64,000 nucleotides of DNA from Nannobrachium achirus (GCA_963921795.1 OY997642.1:2410579-2474578); one strand, 5' to 3'; positions 41,047-51,926 are shown, counted from the first letter of the stretch. Numbers and translations are program-made. The notes: a model not told the origin generated them from the sequence alone.

Positions 41047-41756
41047 GGGCAATTCTCAGCAGGGAAGAGAGCATTCCCCACTAGCTGAGTATCTTAAGAT
41101 GGTTGGATGTGATGATAAGCTATAAGCTTAGTTGATCCTGGCGATAAGGTCTGAGTCGAGGAATGCTCCCTTCCCTGGTGAGAATTGCCCCTTTATATAG
41201 GGCTTGTTTGTGTATTGTATGACATCACGCCACATCATCAGCTGTGGACTCTGTGATGTCAGAGTGATATCAGCTGTGGACTCTGTGATGTCAGCAGTGT
41301 GATGTCATACTGATGCGGAGATATGAGCAGGGCAAAAGTGTGACGTCACACGTGTGACTCAGGGACGGACGGACGGCCGGTGGAGGTTTTGATACTAAAC
41401 TGCGACCTGACGGTCGCAACTATTCAAATTAATTCATTAAATTACATACAAGCAGCCCAAATGGAACGTGTGCCATTTCATGAAGTAAAAAAAAAAGAGC
41501 AATAAATTGGATTGATTTTGAAAAAAGTGAAAGAGATTTGAAAGCTCAAAACGAGCTTGTAAATCTATTATCACTTAACAATTAAAATTGCATACAAGAA
41601 GCAAACAAAAATTAAGCAATAAATTAGGAACAATTTCAAAAAAAAATAAAAAAGGAAATGAAAATTGACTTACAAGGTTGCAAATCTATTATGCCCAGCT
41701 ACCAGGTACAAATATGTAGAGCTTACAGCCTACTCCTTAAACTAGGAAATATAATT

Positions 41757-42366
41757 TATTACATTGTGTTGGTGCTCATAAAGTGATCTAAGTGCTAAAA
41801 GTGAAAAGTGCAGCAGCAAACGTTTAGCTCGTAGGGCCATAGTCAGTGCCACGCCTACTGACCGCCGTGGAAAATGAAGCTTTAATCACAAATAATGCAT
41901 AAATCACATCAATACACATCACACACTGGCCGCATATGGGCAATGTGTGATGTGGACTGGTGTGGCGAGCTTTCCCCGCAGACGATGCAACGCAAGTGAC
42001 GTGAAATAAGAGACAACGCAAATCACACTACGCATCGCAAGTGACGCGAAATTATAAAATACATGAAATCACATCAATCCACATCACATACCCCTAACCT
42101 CCCTAGCCCGAACCCTATGTTTGTATGTGATGCGGACCAAAGATCATTCATAAATATAAAACGACGCAGACACATCAACCCACATCACATACTGGGCCCT
42201 AATGCATGTTCGCATGTGATGTGGACTGGCGTGATGAAGCTTTCCCTGCATATTATATTTGGTGTCATAGCAATGACCGTGGTCCTATGACCTAAACGTT
42301 TGCTGCTGCACTTTTCACTTTGAGCACTTGGAGCACTTTATGAACAAAAACAAAAATGTAATAAAT
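41757..42366. repeat. Inverted-repeat block B
   Basis: About 130-bp imperfect terminal inverted arms (TATTACATT, then GCTCATAAAGTG, then AAAGTGCAGCAGCAAACGTT) enclose about 350 bp with alternating CACATCACA and TGTGATGTGG motifs. It could be a non-autonomous DNA element captured in the array. Confidence 0.75.
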
Positions 42367-42530
42367 AAAATAGATCTTAGTTTTCTTAAGGCTTTCTTTT
42401 TCCAAATAATGTTTTACCATTATTTCTTAAGACAAACATTTACAGATGTATTCTCCTTTTTCTTTTTACATTTATTTTGAACATAATCCAAGAAATTCCA
42501 TTGAAAATAATGAAAATTGGAACATTGAAA

Positions 42531-42577
42531 TGAAAACTGCAGATCTACCAGCTAAGCTTGTAGATCTGCTGTTTTCA
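42531..42577. repeat. Dispersed hairpin family member (unit B)
   Basis: TGAAAACTGCAGATCTACCA against TGAAAACAGCAGATCTACAA, inverted, with almost no loop. Confidence 0.9.
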
Positions 42578-43276
42578 CTAGATCCAAGGGAATAGTCACG
42601 TCTTTTTGATCATCATTTAAAACGTTATGAGATTCTGATGTTTACGTCAGAGTGTGTTTTTGCTATTGTTTGTTTATTGTTCATTTCAGATCCATAAGTG
42701 AATATTCCTCCAGGGGTCAAATGGTATTATTCAAATTAATTAAATTACATACATGCAGCATAAATGGAACATGTTCCATTTCATGAAGTAAAAAAAAAAG
42801 AAAAAGAAAAAAAGAAATTTAATTTATTGCTTAAATAAGAGAAAATTGATGTACAAGCTTGTGAGCTGCAAATCTATTTTAATCTTCTCTTTACAATTAA
42901 AATCAATTCAAATAACATACAAGAAGCAAGCACAAATGGAACATGCCATTTCATGAATGGGTTAAACAAAAAAAATTGAGCAATAAATTAGAAACAATTT
43001 GTCAAAGTGAAAATGGACTTACAAGCTTGTTGTGAGCTTGTAAATCTATTGCAATATTTTCTTTAAACATTTAAAATTCTAATTACATACAAGAAGCAAG
43101 AACAAATAGAACGTGCCATTTCATGAATTTAAACAAAACGAATTAAGCAATAAATTAGCAACAATTTGTCAAAGTGAAAATGGACTTACAAGCTTGTTGT
43201 AATATATTATGCCCAGTTACCAGGCACAAATACATAATTTACAGCTGCCTTAGACAAAGTAGGAAATATATTTTTA

Positions 43277-43900
43277 TTACATTGTGTTGGTGCTCATAAA
43301 GTGATCTAAGTGCTAAAAGTGAAAAGTGCAACAGCAAACGTTTCGCTCGTAGGGCCATCGTCAGTGCCTCGCCTACTGACCGCCGTGGAAAATGAATCTT
43401 TAATCACAAATAATGCATAAATCACATCAATACACGTCACACACTGGCCACATATGGGCAATGTGTGATGTGGACTGGTGTGGTGAGCTTTCCCCGCAGA
43501 CAATGCAACACAAGTGACGTGAAATAAGAGACAACGCAAATCACACTACGCATCGCAAGTGACGCAAAATTATAAAAGACATGAAATCACATCAATCCAC
43601 ATCACATACCCCTAACCGCCCTAGCCCCTAACCGCCCTAGCCCGAACCCTATGTTTGTATGTGATGTGGACCAAAGCTCATTCATAAATATAAAACGCCG
43701 CCGACACATCAACCCACATCACATACTGGGCCCTAATGCATGTTCGCATGTGATGTGGACTGGCGTGATGAAGCTTTCCCCGCATATTATATTTGGTGTC
43801 ATAGCACTGACCGTGTTCCTATGACCTAAACGTTTGCTGCTGCACTTTTCACTTTGAGCACTTGGAGCACTTTATAAACAAAAACAAAAATTTAATAAAT
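43277..43900. repeat. Inverted-repeat block C
   Basis: Same plan as block B. The interior holds a small duplication of the CCCTAACCGCCCTAGC motif. Confidence 0.75.
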
Positions 43901-44059
43901 AAAATAGATCTTAGTTTTCTTAAGGCTTTCTTTTTCCAAATAATGTTTTACCATTATTTCTTAAGACAAACATTTACAGATGTATTCTCCTTTTTCTTTT
44001 CACATTTATTTTGAACATAATCCAAGAAATTCCATTGAAAATAATGAAAATTGGAACAT

Positions 44060-44105
44060 AAAACTGCAGATCTACTAGCTAAGCTTGTAGATCTGCTGTT
44101 CTCAC
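44060..44105. repeat. Dispersed hairpin family member (unit C)
   Basis: AAAACTGCAGATCTACTAGC paired with AGCTTGTAGATCTGCTGTTC. Confidence 0.85.
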
Positions 44106-44806
44106 TAGATCCCAGGGAATAGTCACATGTCTTTTTGATCATCATTTAAAACGTTATGAGACTGATGTTTATGTCAGTGTGTTTTTGCTATTGTTTGTTT
44201 ATTGTTCATTTCAGATCCATAAGTGAATATTCCTCCGGGGGTCAAATGGTATTATTCAAATTAATGAAATTACATACATGCAGCACAATGGAACATGGTC
44301 CATTTCATGAAGTAAAAAAACAAAACAAAAAAAAGAGAAATCTAATTTATTGCTTAAATAAGAGAAAATTGATGTACAAGCTTGTGAGCTGCAAATCTAT
44401 TTTAATCTTCTCTTTACAATTAAAATCAATTCAAATAACATACAAGGAGCAAGCACAAATGGAACATGCCATTTCATGAATGGGTTAAACAAAAGAAATT
44501 GAGCAATAAATTAGAAACAATTTGTCAAAGTGAAAATGGACTTACAAGCTTGTTGTGAGCTTGTAAATCTATTGCAATATTATCTTTACAATTAAAATTC
44601 TAATTACATACAAGAAGCAAGAACAAATAGAACGTGCCATTTCATGAATTTAAACAAAACTAATTAAGCAGTAAATTAGAAACAATTCGTCGAATTGAAA
44701 ATGGACTTACAAGCTTGTTGTGAGCTTGCAAATCTATTATGCCCAGTTACAAGGCACAATATGTAATTTACAGCTTATGCCTTAGACAAAGTAGGAAATA
44801 TATTTG

Positions 44807-45430
44807 TATTACATTGTGTTGGTGCTCATAAAGTGATCTAAGTGCTAAAAGTGAAAAGTGCAGCAGCAAACGTTTCGCTCGTAGGGCCATCGTCAGTGCC
44901 TCGCCTACTGACCGCCGTGGAAAATGAAGCTTTAACCACAAATAATGCATAAATCACATCAATGCACATCACACACTGGCCGCATATGGGCAATGTGTGA
45001 TGTGGACTGGTGTGGCGAGCTTTCCCCGCAGACGATGCAACACAAGTGACGTGAAATAAGAGACAACGCAAATCACATTACGCATCGCAAGTGACGCGAA
45101 ATTATAAAATACATGAAATCACATCAATCCACATCACATACCCCTAACCTCCCTAGCCCCTAACCGCCCTAGCCCGAACCCTATGTTTGTATGTGATGCG
45201 GACCAAAGCTCATTCATAAATATAAAACGATGCAGACACATCAACCCACATCACATACTGGGCCCTAATGCATGTTCGCATGTGATGTGGACTGGCGTGA
45301 TGAAGCTTTCCCCGCATATTATATTTGGTGTCATAGCACTGACCGTGGTCCTATGACCTAAACGTTTGCTGCTGCACTTTTCACTTTTAGCACTTGGAGA
45401 ACTTTATAAACAAAAACAAAAATGTAATAA
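44807..45430. repeat. Inverted-repeat block D
   Basis: Same plan as block B; arms contain AAGTGCAGCAGCAAACGTTT and its inverse. Confidence 0.75.
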
Positions 45431-45597
45431 ATAAAATAAATCTTAGTTTTCTTAAGGCTTTTCTTTTTCCAAATCTTTTATCATTATTTCAAAAGACAAA
45501 CATTTACAGATGTATTCTCCTTTTCGCTCTTTTTTTATTTTGAAAATAATCCAAGAAATTCCATTGAAAATAATGAAAATTGGAACATTGAAAACTT

Positions 45598-45643
45598 AAA
45601 ACTGCAGATCTACCAGCTAAGATTGTAGCTCTGCTGTTTTCAC
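45598..45643. repeat. Dispersed hairpin family member (unit D)
   Basis: ACTGCAGATCTACCAGCTAA against ATTGTAGCTCTGCTGTTTTC; the right arm has two mismatches. Confidence 0.75.
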
Positions 45644-46154
45644 TAGATCCCAGGGAATAGTCACGTCTTTTGATATTTATGTCAGAGTGTGTTTTTGCCA
45701 TGGTTTGTTTATTGTTCATTTCAGATCCATAAGTGAATATTCCTCCGGGGGTCAAATGGTATTATTCAAATTAATTAAATTACATACATGCAGCACAAAT
45801 GGAACATGTTCCATTTAATGAAGTTTTAAAAAAAAAAAACTTTAAAAGAAATCCAATTTGTTGCTTAAAGGAATAAGTGAAAATAGATTTACAAGCTCGT
45901 TGTGAGCTTGCAAATCTATTGCAATATTTTCTTTACAATTAAAATTCAAATTACATACAAGAAACAGGCACAAATGGAACGTGCCATTTCATGAATTTAA
46001 ACAAAACTAATTAAGCAATAAATTAGAAACAATTTGTCGAAGTGAAAATGGACTTACAAGCTTGTTTTGAGCTTGCAAATCTATTATGCCCAGCTACCAG
46101 GCACACATATGTAATTTACAGCTTATGCCTTAGACAAACTAGGAAATATATTTT

Positions 46155-46765
46155 TATTACATTGTGTTGGTGCTCATAAAGTGATTTAAGTGCTAAAAGT
46201 GATAAGAGCAACAGCAATTGTTTCGCTCGTAGGGCCATAGTCAGTGCCTCGCCTACTGACCGCCGTGGATTATGAAGCTTTAGCCACAAATAATGCATAA
46301 ATCACATCAATGCACATCACACACTGGCCGCATATGGGCAATGTGTGATGTGGACTGGTGTGGCGAGCTTTCCCCGCAGACGATGCAACGTAAGTGACGT
46401 GAAATGATAAGAGACAACGCAAATCACACTACGCATCGCAAGTGACGCAAAATTATAAAAGACATGAAATCACATCAATCCACATCACATACCCCTAACC
46501 TCCCTAGCCCGAACCCTATGTTTGTATGTGATGTGGACCAAAGCTCATTCATAAATATAAAACGCCGCCGACACATCAACCCACATCACATACTGGGCCC
46601 TAATGCATGTTCGTATGTGATGTGGACTGGCGTGATGAAGCTTTCCCCGCATATTATATTTGGTGTCATAGCACTGACCGTGGTCCTATGACCTAAACGT
46701 TTGCTGCTGCACTTTTCACCTTGAGCACTTGGAGCACTTTATGAACAAGAACAAAATGTACTAGA
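46155..46765. repeat. Inverted-repeat block E (last unit)
   Basis: Same plan as block B. The array stops soon after its right arm. Confidence 0.75.
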
Positions 46766-46811
46766 AACATGTCTTAGTCTTTTTCTTAAGGCTTTTCTTC
46801 AGGCAGAGAGA

Positions 46812-46857
46812 ATTTAGGCATTTAGCAGACGCTCTTAATCCAGAGCGATTTACAATA
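46812..46857 (+). mobile_element. LINE/SINE tail-like motif
   Basis: TTTAGGCATTTAGCAGACGC then TCTTAATCCAGAGCGATTTA. This motif is very common in fish repeats and resembles L2-clade LINE and associated SINE 3' ends (recognised from memory). A relative lies at 60,820-60,862. Confidence 0.55.
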
Positions 46858-46979
46858 AGCAAGGACATCAACGAGGCAATTCATTAAATGCATAGAAATA
46901 GTCATCTAAAATACATCAAATGACGACGTGAGTGACGACACGCATAAGAGCCGCAATCGGGAAGAAATGATCAAATCAT

Positions 46980-47074
46980 GATTATAAAAGACACAAATCA
47001 CGATACGCCCCATCGTATCATGATTTGTCGATCACAATACGCCCGTGGCGTATCATGATTTGTCTTTTATAATC
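46980..47074. repeat. Long palindrome, expanded form
   Basis: GATTATAAAAGACACAAATC at the left with its near inverse at the right, as in 47,621-47,681, but with a second internal hairpin around CCCAT. Confidence 0.85.
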
Positions 47075-47484
47075 TATTATTCTAGTCTTGTGAAAAGACA
47101 CAAGACACGACGTGAATGACGACACGCATCACATCCCTCCACATCACAGACTGGGGCTAGACTGAGTTTGCATGTGATGTGGACTGACGTTAATGATGGC
47201 CGCCACCCCGCCCGCGCAATCACATGGGACCTACCTTTAGTCTTCAAGAGTGATGGGCAACGAACGCGAACGACACGAACCCGACGTGCAACGGTGGCCC
47301 GCCACCCGCTAAAATGACGCAACGCAACTGACAACTCGCGTAAATGCACATCGCATACTGGTTGTATGTGATGTGGACTGACGTGATGAAGCTTTAACTG
47401 CAATAAAGCAACTAGTGAATGACATCAATGCACAACATACTATGGACAGCATACTATGAATGATAATACATACAACAGCAGAGA

Positions 47485-47516
47485 AAAACCAAGTGACCAT
47501 TTGATCACTTGGTTTT
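47485..47516. repeat. Perfect hairpin, 12-bp arms
   Basis: AAAACCAAGTGA and its exact inverse flank CCATTTGA. Confidence 0.85.
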
Positions 47517-47620
47517 CCTTTGAGCATGAGCGGCCTTACATCACTTCCTGTTCTGATCACCTAATCACCTAGCCTGAAAGACGCGACCGAGCCGCAATCG
47601 GGAAGAAATTATCAAATCAT

Positions 47621-47681
47621 GATTATAAAAGACACAAATCACAATACGCCCGCGGCGTATCATGATTTGTCTTTTATAATC
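47621..47681. repeat. 61-bp palindrome
   Basis: GATTATAAAAGACACAAATC opens it and GATTTGTCTTTTATAATC closes it, centred on CCCGCGG. Confidence 0.9.
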
Positions 47682-47770
47682 TATTATTCTAGTCCTGTGA
47701 AACGACACAAGACACGACGTGAGTGACGACACGCATAAGAGCCACAATCGGGAAGAAATGATCAAATCAT

Positions 47771-47831
47771 GATTATAAAAGACACAAATCACGATAGGCC
47801 CGCGGCGTATCGTGATTTGTCTTTTATAATC
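47771..47831. repeat. 61-bp palindrome, second copy
   Basis: Same arms as 47,621-47,681 with matching changes near the centre (CACGATAGG and GTATCGTG). Confidence 0.9.
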
Positions 47832-47888
47832 TATTATTCTAGTCCTGTGAAACGACACAAGACATGACGTGAGTGACGACCAGCATCA

Positions 47889-48425
47889 CATCCCTCCACA
47901 TCACAGACTGGGCGGCCTAGACTGAGTTCGCATGTGATGTGGACTGACGTTAATGATGGCCGCCACCCCCCGCCCGCGCAATCACCTACCTTTAGTCTTA
48001 ATTTAACCTCAAGACACAAGGAGATACATTTATTAAACAAAGGATAGAGAAGAGAAAAGGGCAGAAATTAAAGGTTGAAGGTGGGTTAGAAACCTTGTAT
48101 GTCCAAAAATTACTTCAGGAAATGGAAAAATAAAAAAGAACTTGTGAACTTAAGAATTATATTCAATCCATTGGAAAACAAGCCTTAACACTTAACCTAT
48201 TCAATATTTACGAAAACACACACTTACAATGTACCAAATTGTTCAGAAGTCTATGCCGATCCATGCGCTGTGAGATTGTAGATCGGCTACGTTTTCTACT
48301 TTAGTGTGTGACACTGCAGTAAGGAAGTCAGGACATTAATTTAACAAAAGAAGGTTGAAAAATGGAGACAAGGTTTCTTCCCGACAGCCTCAGATAAACA
48401 TGGCCAACAGCAGACTCTACTCACA
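47889..48425. other. Repeat relic then unassigned DNA
   Basis: 47,884-47,997 repeats 47,127-47,244 (CATCACATCCCTCCACATCA). From 48,000 to 48,425 there is A-rich DNA with a weak hairpin at 48,255-48,287 (GCCGATC and GATCGGC) and no gene. Confidence 0.5.
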
Positions 48426-48520
48426 ACACACTAACCACTACACACTAACCACTACACACTAACCACTACACACTAACCACTACACACTAACCACTACACA
48501 CTAACTACTACACACTAACC
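48426..48520 (+). repeat. Minisatellite, 14-bp unit, about 7 copies
   Basis: Unit CACACTAACCACTA; one copy reads CTAACTAC. Confidence 0.9.
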
Positions 48521-48577
48521 AAGGAAGCAAATGACAGAATCATCATTTGAATTCCCTGTTAGTTTCACACTGCCCTA

Positions 48578-48951
48578 CAGTGGTTTTCAACCCTTTTCAC
48601 ATCGATGTATTCAGCATTTGATTCATGGGCCAGCATTTGATGACATTTAGCCTCTCAGACCCGATAATGTTATCATTTAGATACGATTTTGCCCACAATT
48701 GCTGTGTTGATGTTGGTGCCATAGGAGAGCAACCGTTGATCAAAATAGCAATTCTTCTACATTCTCTCATTGTAGAGCCTAAATTAAACCCATGTTTAAT
48801 AATATATAAAAACACTTAACATGAAACCAAATGGAAAGACTTAAACCTCTACAAGGGTACATTTGGTTACAAACTCTCCATTTAGCTGGGGACCACCTGG
48901 AACCCCCTCAAGGACCACTGGTGGTCCCCGGACCACTGGTTGAAAACCACC
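48578..48951. mobile_element. hAT-type MITE, about 374 bp
   Basis: Termini CAGTGGTTTTCAACC and GGTTGAAAACCAC are inverted. GCCCTA flanks both sides, most of an 8-bp target duplication. No coding capacity. Confidence 0.7.
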
Positions 48952-49086
48952 GCCCTAACAGCATAGATGGCTGTAAACACAGTGTTAAGGGCGCTACATG
49001 CTACCAATCCATCCATTGATCCATACATCCAAACACAACTCGACGCCGATCTGTGTCTAATACACAACGCAGCAAATACACGACTC

Positions 49087-49138
49087 GCAAACGACGCGCT
49101 GCAAACGACACGCTGCAAACGACGCGCTGCAAGCGACG
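49087..49138 (+). repeat. Minisatellite, 14-bp unit, about 3.5 copies
   Basis: Unit GCAAACGACGCGCT in a locally CpG-rich stretch. Confidence 0.8.
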
Positions 49139-49274
49139 TGAAACGAGACACGGCGCGAATGACGCCCCACGGTATGGTAGCACGTAGCATGTAGCCTCCT
49201 TAAATAATTAGCAGCAGTGGGAATCAGAAAGCTCACCCAGCCGGCATACCTCCATGGTGTTCTTTATTTCCTAC

Positions 49275-49301
49275 CTCCCACAGGCTGCCAGAAGTTGTGT
49301 G
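49275..49301 (-). CDS. Candidate 27-bp micro-exon, minus strand
   Basis: Minus strand: a strong pyrimidine tract ending CTCCTGTCATTTCAG precedes CACACAACTTCTGGCAGCCT, and GAG|GTAGGA follows. It stays open when placed after 51,737-51,704, reading roughly TQLLAACG. The plus strand also offers an acceptor-like CTCCCACAG, so orientation is not certain. Protein unrecognised. Confidence 0.2.
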
Positions 49302-49437
49302 CTGAAATGACAGGAGAGAAAAAGGCAACATTTAGTCTTTTTTAATAGTATAAAATAATAGTTAAAATAAAAAATACACTATGCTTTCCTGGTTTTAATG
49401 GGTTAATTGTATTTCGTTTGGCATTGATCATTGGAAC

Positions 49438-49453
49438 TTTTTTTTTTTTTTTT
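49438..49453 (+). repeat. Poly-T tract
   Basis: About 16 T, followed by unassigned A/T-rich sequence. Confidence 0.7.
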
Positions 49454-49576
49454 ACTTTTAGGCCTCGTAAACAAAAGCTGCAAAAGGCAAAAACCACAGA
49501 CAATAATCTTAATTATGGTTGTCACAATCCTTACCATTACACACAAGTTCATATATCTTCATACATTTTCTAAAAC

Positions 49577-49654
49577 AGTGGAAACAGCTGACCTATAAGG
49601 CTCAGAATGTGTCATGATGAGACCTTTTGAGCTTGTAGATCTGCCATTTCCACT
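49577..49654. repeat. Dispersed hairpin family member, degenerate
   Basis: AGTGGAAACAGCTGACCTAT on the left; TTGAGCTTGTAGATCTGCCA and TTTCCACT on the right. Only the right arm keeps the full family core. Confidence 0.65.
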
Positions 49655-50039
49655 CTGATAACTCCATTATTAATGCATTTTTGTTGAAAGCATAAGAGTT
49701 ATTAAATTATTAATCATTTGTCACATCTGCCTTGTGCAACTTTTGTTTAAGAAGCCTAATATCCAAACAAATACACATTTGTATTCACAGTGTTCCAATG
49801 TTCAATGTCAAAAAACAATTCACAATCATTTGTGTGACAAGTGATATAGTTCACACCCTATAAATTACTTTCTATGGATTACTCCCCCCATGCCGACTTG
49901 AATTCATGGATATCCTGAGTCAATAATTTGAGGAGACTATCTCTCCATAGGGAACAAAGCAGACTTTGTGTCTCCATAGGGAACCACTGCTGGTCAAATT
50001 ATTGCCTTAGGAATGCAACAAAAAAACTATAGTTATCCT

Positions 50040-50325
50040 TGTTTAGTCACCTATAGGAGGTACAGCTTGTAAGCATTGATTAGTCACCTATGGGAGGTAC
50101 AGCTTGTAAGCATTGATTAGTCACCTATAGGAGGTAGTCTACAGCTTGTAAGCATTGATTAGTCACCTATAGGAGGTAGTCTACAGCTTGTAAGCATTGA
50201 TTAGTCACCTATAGGAGGTAGTCTACAGCTTGTAAGCATTGATTAGTCACCTATAGGAGGTAGTCTACAGCTTGTAAGCATTGATTAGTCACCTATAGGA
50301 GGTAGTCTACAGCTTGTAAGCATTG
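50040..50325 (+). repeat. Minisatellite, 42-bp unit, 7 copies
   Basis: Unit begins TTAGTCACCTATAGGAGGTA and continues AGTCTACAGCTTGTAAGCAT. The first two copies lack AGTCT and are 37 bp. Unrelated in sequence to the other 42-bp minisatellite at 37,468. Confidence 0.95.
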
Positions 50326-50500
50326 GGCATTGGTGGAATGAGCAGCACAGCCAAACATGTGGCTAGCGGACCCCAAAGAATGTTTGCTTGGAGCATTGAA
50401 TGATGGCACCCTTCCACAGTAATAAGGAAAAGACAAACACATATTGACCATTTTTACACACCCAAACCCAGGCCTAGAATTATTGAATGCTTTAACCAGT

Positions 50501-50553
50501 GAAAAATAGCAGATATACAAGCTCACAGCTGCGAGCTTGTAGATCTATTTTTG
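50501..50553. repeat. Dispersed hairpin family member
   Basis: GAAAAATAGCAGATATACAA then GCTCACAGCTGCGAGC then TTGTAGATCTATTTTTG. The downstream GTGCAAATCTTTGAATAT is shared with the copy at 51,043 and similar to the one at 59,371. Confidence 0.85.
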
Positions 50554-50584
50554 AAAAAAATGTTGAAAATGTGTGCAAATCTTT

Positions 50585-50698
50585 GAATATATTTTGCTTC
50601 TGGGTGGTCCCTGGAACTAAATATTTTGCGATGGGGGTCCGTAGCCAAATAAATATCATTTTGGGGGTCCTTCACATGAAAAGGTTTGAGAACCACTG
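50585..50698. mobile_element. hAT-type MITE end (right terminus)
   Basis: GGTGGTCCCTGGAAC leads to GGTTTGAGAACCACTG. It is the inverse of 51,172-51,285 with moderate divergence. The other end of the element was not found. Confidence 0.6.
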
Positions 50699-50878
50699 AC
50701 ATAGTAGTCTCTCAAGAACAGACTAACTGAGCTCCAGTTAAGTGAAAAGGACATTTTCTTTGACGATGGTTGGCCAGATTGCTGACATAGAAACATAGGT
50801 TTTTTCAAAAAATCTTAGAAGGATTCAAAAGACACTTATAGAATCGAGTCAAAATTTTCAAATTTTCAAGATTTGGCA

Positions 50879-50912
50879 ATAGCAGATCTGTGAGCTTGTA
50901 TATCTGCTATTT
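50879..50912. repeat. Dispersed hairpin family member, short
   Basis: AATAGCAGAT and its inverse enclose CTGTGAGCTTGT. The left arm has lost the ACAAGCTCA part. Confidence 0.65.
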
Positions 50913-51042
50913 TTCAATAGTTAAAGCATAACATAATAATACACAATAATGTTTACCCGTTCTGAATGGGTTAAGCCTGAATGCAAATCTGTGTCACTTT
51001 AGATTTGAACCACTTTAACCATTATTGTATGATTTAACTATT

Positions 51043-51099
51043 AAAAAATAGCAGATATGCCAGCTCAGTGCGCTGCAAGCTTGTAGATCTGCTATTTTT
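51043..51099. repeat. Dispersed hairpin family member
   Basis: AAAAAATAGCAGATATGCCA on the left, AAGCTTGTAGATCTGCTATT on the right, loop near CAGTGCGCTG. Confidence 0.85.
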
Positions 51100-51171
51100 G
51101 AGAATCTGTGCAAGTCTTTGAATATCTTTGACCCGATGTTATAAAATGTCTTCAAAATCCTTCATCTAAAT

Positions 51172-51285
51172 CAGTGGTTCTCAAACTTTGTCATGTCAAG
51201 GACCCCCAAAATGACATGCATTTGGCCGTGGAGCCCCATCTCAAAATATGTTGTTCCAGGGACCACCCCACCAGAAGCAAATAGT
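51172..51285. mobile_element. hAT-type MITE end (left terminus)
   Basis: CAGTGGTTCTCAAACTTTGT, then GGACCCCCAAAATGACATG. Inverse relative of 50,585-50,698. It has no identifiable partner end. A perfect hairpin CCACTGTTT/AAACAGTGG lies further right at 51,420-51,440. Confidence 0.6.
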
Positions 51286-51419
51286 TGAGTTACAAATGTT
51301 CACTTTTAAAAATATATATTCAAATCAAGCTTTTTAAATGTAAATATGTTGAGTCTAGAGTTGCAACACCAACCATTGACAGCCCACTCAGCCAAACATA
51401 AAAGTCTGCTTGTATTAAA

Positions 51420-51440
51420 CCACTGTTTCCCAAACAGTGG
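51420..51440. repeat. Perfect short hairpin
   Basis: CCACTGTTT and its inverse around CCC, followed by a GC-rich repeat-like stretch (51,472-51,550) that resembles another hAT-type terminus. Confidence 0.7.
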
Positions 51441-51703
51441 GTCTCGACCATAGAGGTAATATATAATAGAGCATGGGTTTTCAAAGTGGGTGACGGGGCA
51501 CCCTGGGGTGCCGTGGACGGTAGTCCAGGGCTACCGCGAGAAATTTGATAATATTTGGTATTTATTTGGACACTTGAAAAAATATTTAGTATAATTTTAA
51601 TGGTCAATGGTTGGTGTTGCAAGAATCAACATAAAAGAATACTGTATACATATAGAAAATCTAGTTTACAGTATAGTCCACCTTGTGTTATCCAGGTACG
51701 TAC

Positions 51704-51737
51704 CTTTCTGAGCCTTGCGCCTCTCGGTTGAAGATAG
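51704..51737 (-). CDS. Candidate 34-bp exon, minus strand
   Basis: Minus strand: CTCTACTTACCAG precedes CTATCTTCAACCGAGAGGCG, and CAGAAAG|GTACGT is a good donor. It is in frame after the exon at 52,073-51,927, giving AIFNREAQGSE. Part of it is mirrored by the end of that exon (GAAGATAGCTGGTAA is inverted 190 bp away), so either could be a duplication artefact. Confidence 0.2.
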
Positions 51738-51926
51738 CTGGTAAGTAGAGCCACGTAGGTTGTAGGGCCCCCTATACGTCCCTGGCACCATACGCCTCGT
51801 TACTCAGGGTGAGAGCGTGCGTTGGCACCGTTATGCGTTTCAGCTCTCAGGGCTTCGCTGCGTCGACTCCAGCAGGTTGAGAAGGTTCTCCGTGTTCCCC
51901 TTCCTGAGTCACAGACACTCCATTAC

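Larger units (their letters stand above)
40786..41421. mobile_element. Fold-back insert in array unit A with inward-facing TATA boxes
   Basis: Begins CCAGTAAGACTCCC, a start shared with 52,149 onward, and ends near GCGACCTGACGGTCGC. Inverted arms at about 41,001-41,081 and 41,157-41,239 each contain TATATAAAGGGGCAATTCTC or the equivalent inverse, pointing toward each other. A 45-bp tandem repeat lies in its left part. No open frame of note is present. Target duplications could not be fixed, so the exact ends are uncertain. Confidence 0.5.
39875..46795 (+). repeat. Tandem array of long units (about 1.35-1.9 kb)
   Basis: The landmark GTGCTCATA recurs near 39,895, 41,772, 43,290, 44,822 and 46,170, giving steps of about 1,877, 1,518, 1,532 and 1,348 bp. 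Each complete unit holds an inverted-repeat block of about 600 bp, then a hairpin of the dispersed family, then one to three A/T-rich sub-repeats of about 170 bp containing ACAAGCTTGTTGTGAGCTTG. The first unit is oldest looking and carries an extra fold-back insertion. The last is truncated after its block. No protein gene is supported in it. Confidence 0.85.
47589..47888 (+). repeat. Tandem duplication, 150-bp unit
   Basis: GAGCCGCAATCGGGAAGAAA at 47,589 and a near copy at 47,739. Each unit contains one 61-bp palindrome. A third relative lies about 640 bp upstream at 46,949. Confidence 0.85.

Noticed and set aside
42771-42790. AAATGGAACATGTTCCATTT palindrome as a p53 or steroid-receptor site
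   Set aside because: Matches one half-site pattern by chance and recurs only because the array unit repeats.
47077-48040. Several minus frames of 68-108 codons
   Set aside because: They read through tandem palindromes and repeated blocks; the same peptide recurs within one frame because of the 150-bp duplication.
48882-49194. Overlapping frames on both strands
   Set aside because: Overlap a 14-bp minisatellite and a MITE end; no coding bias seen.
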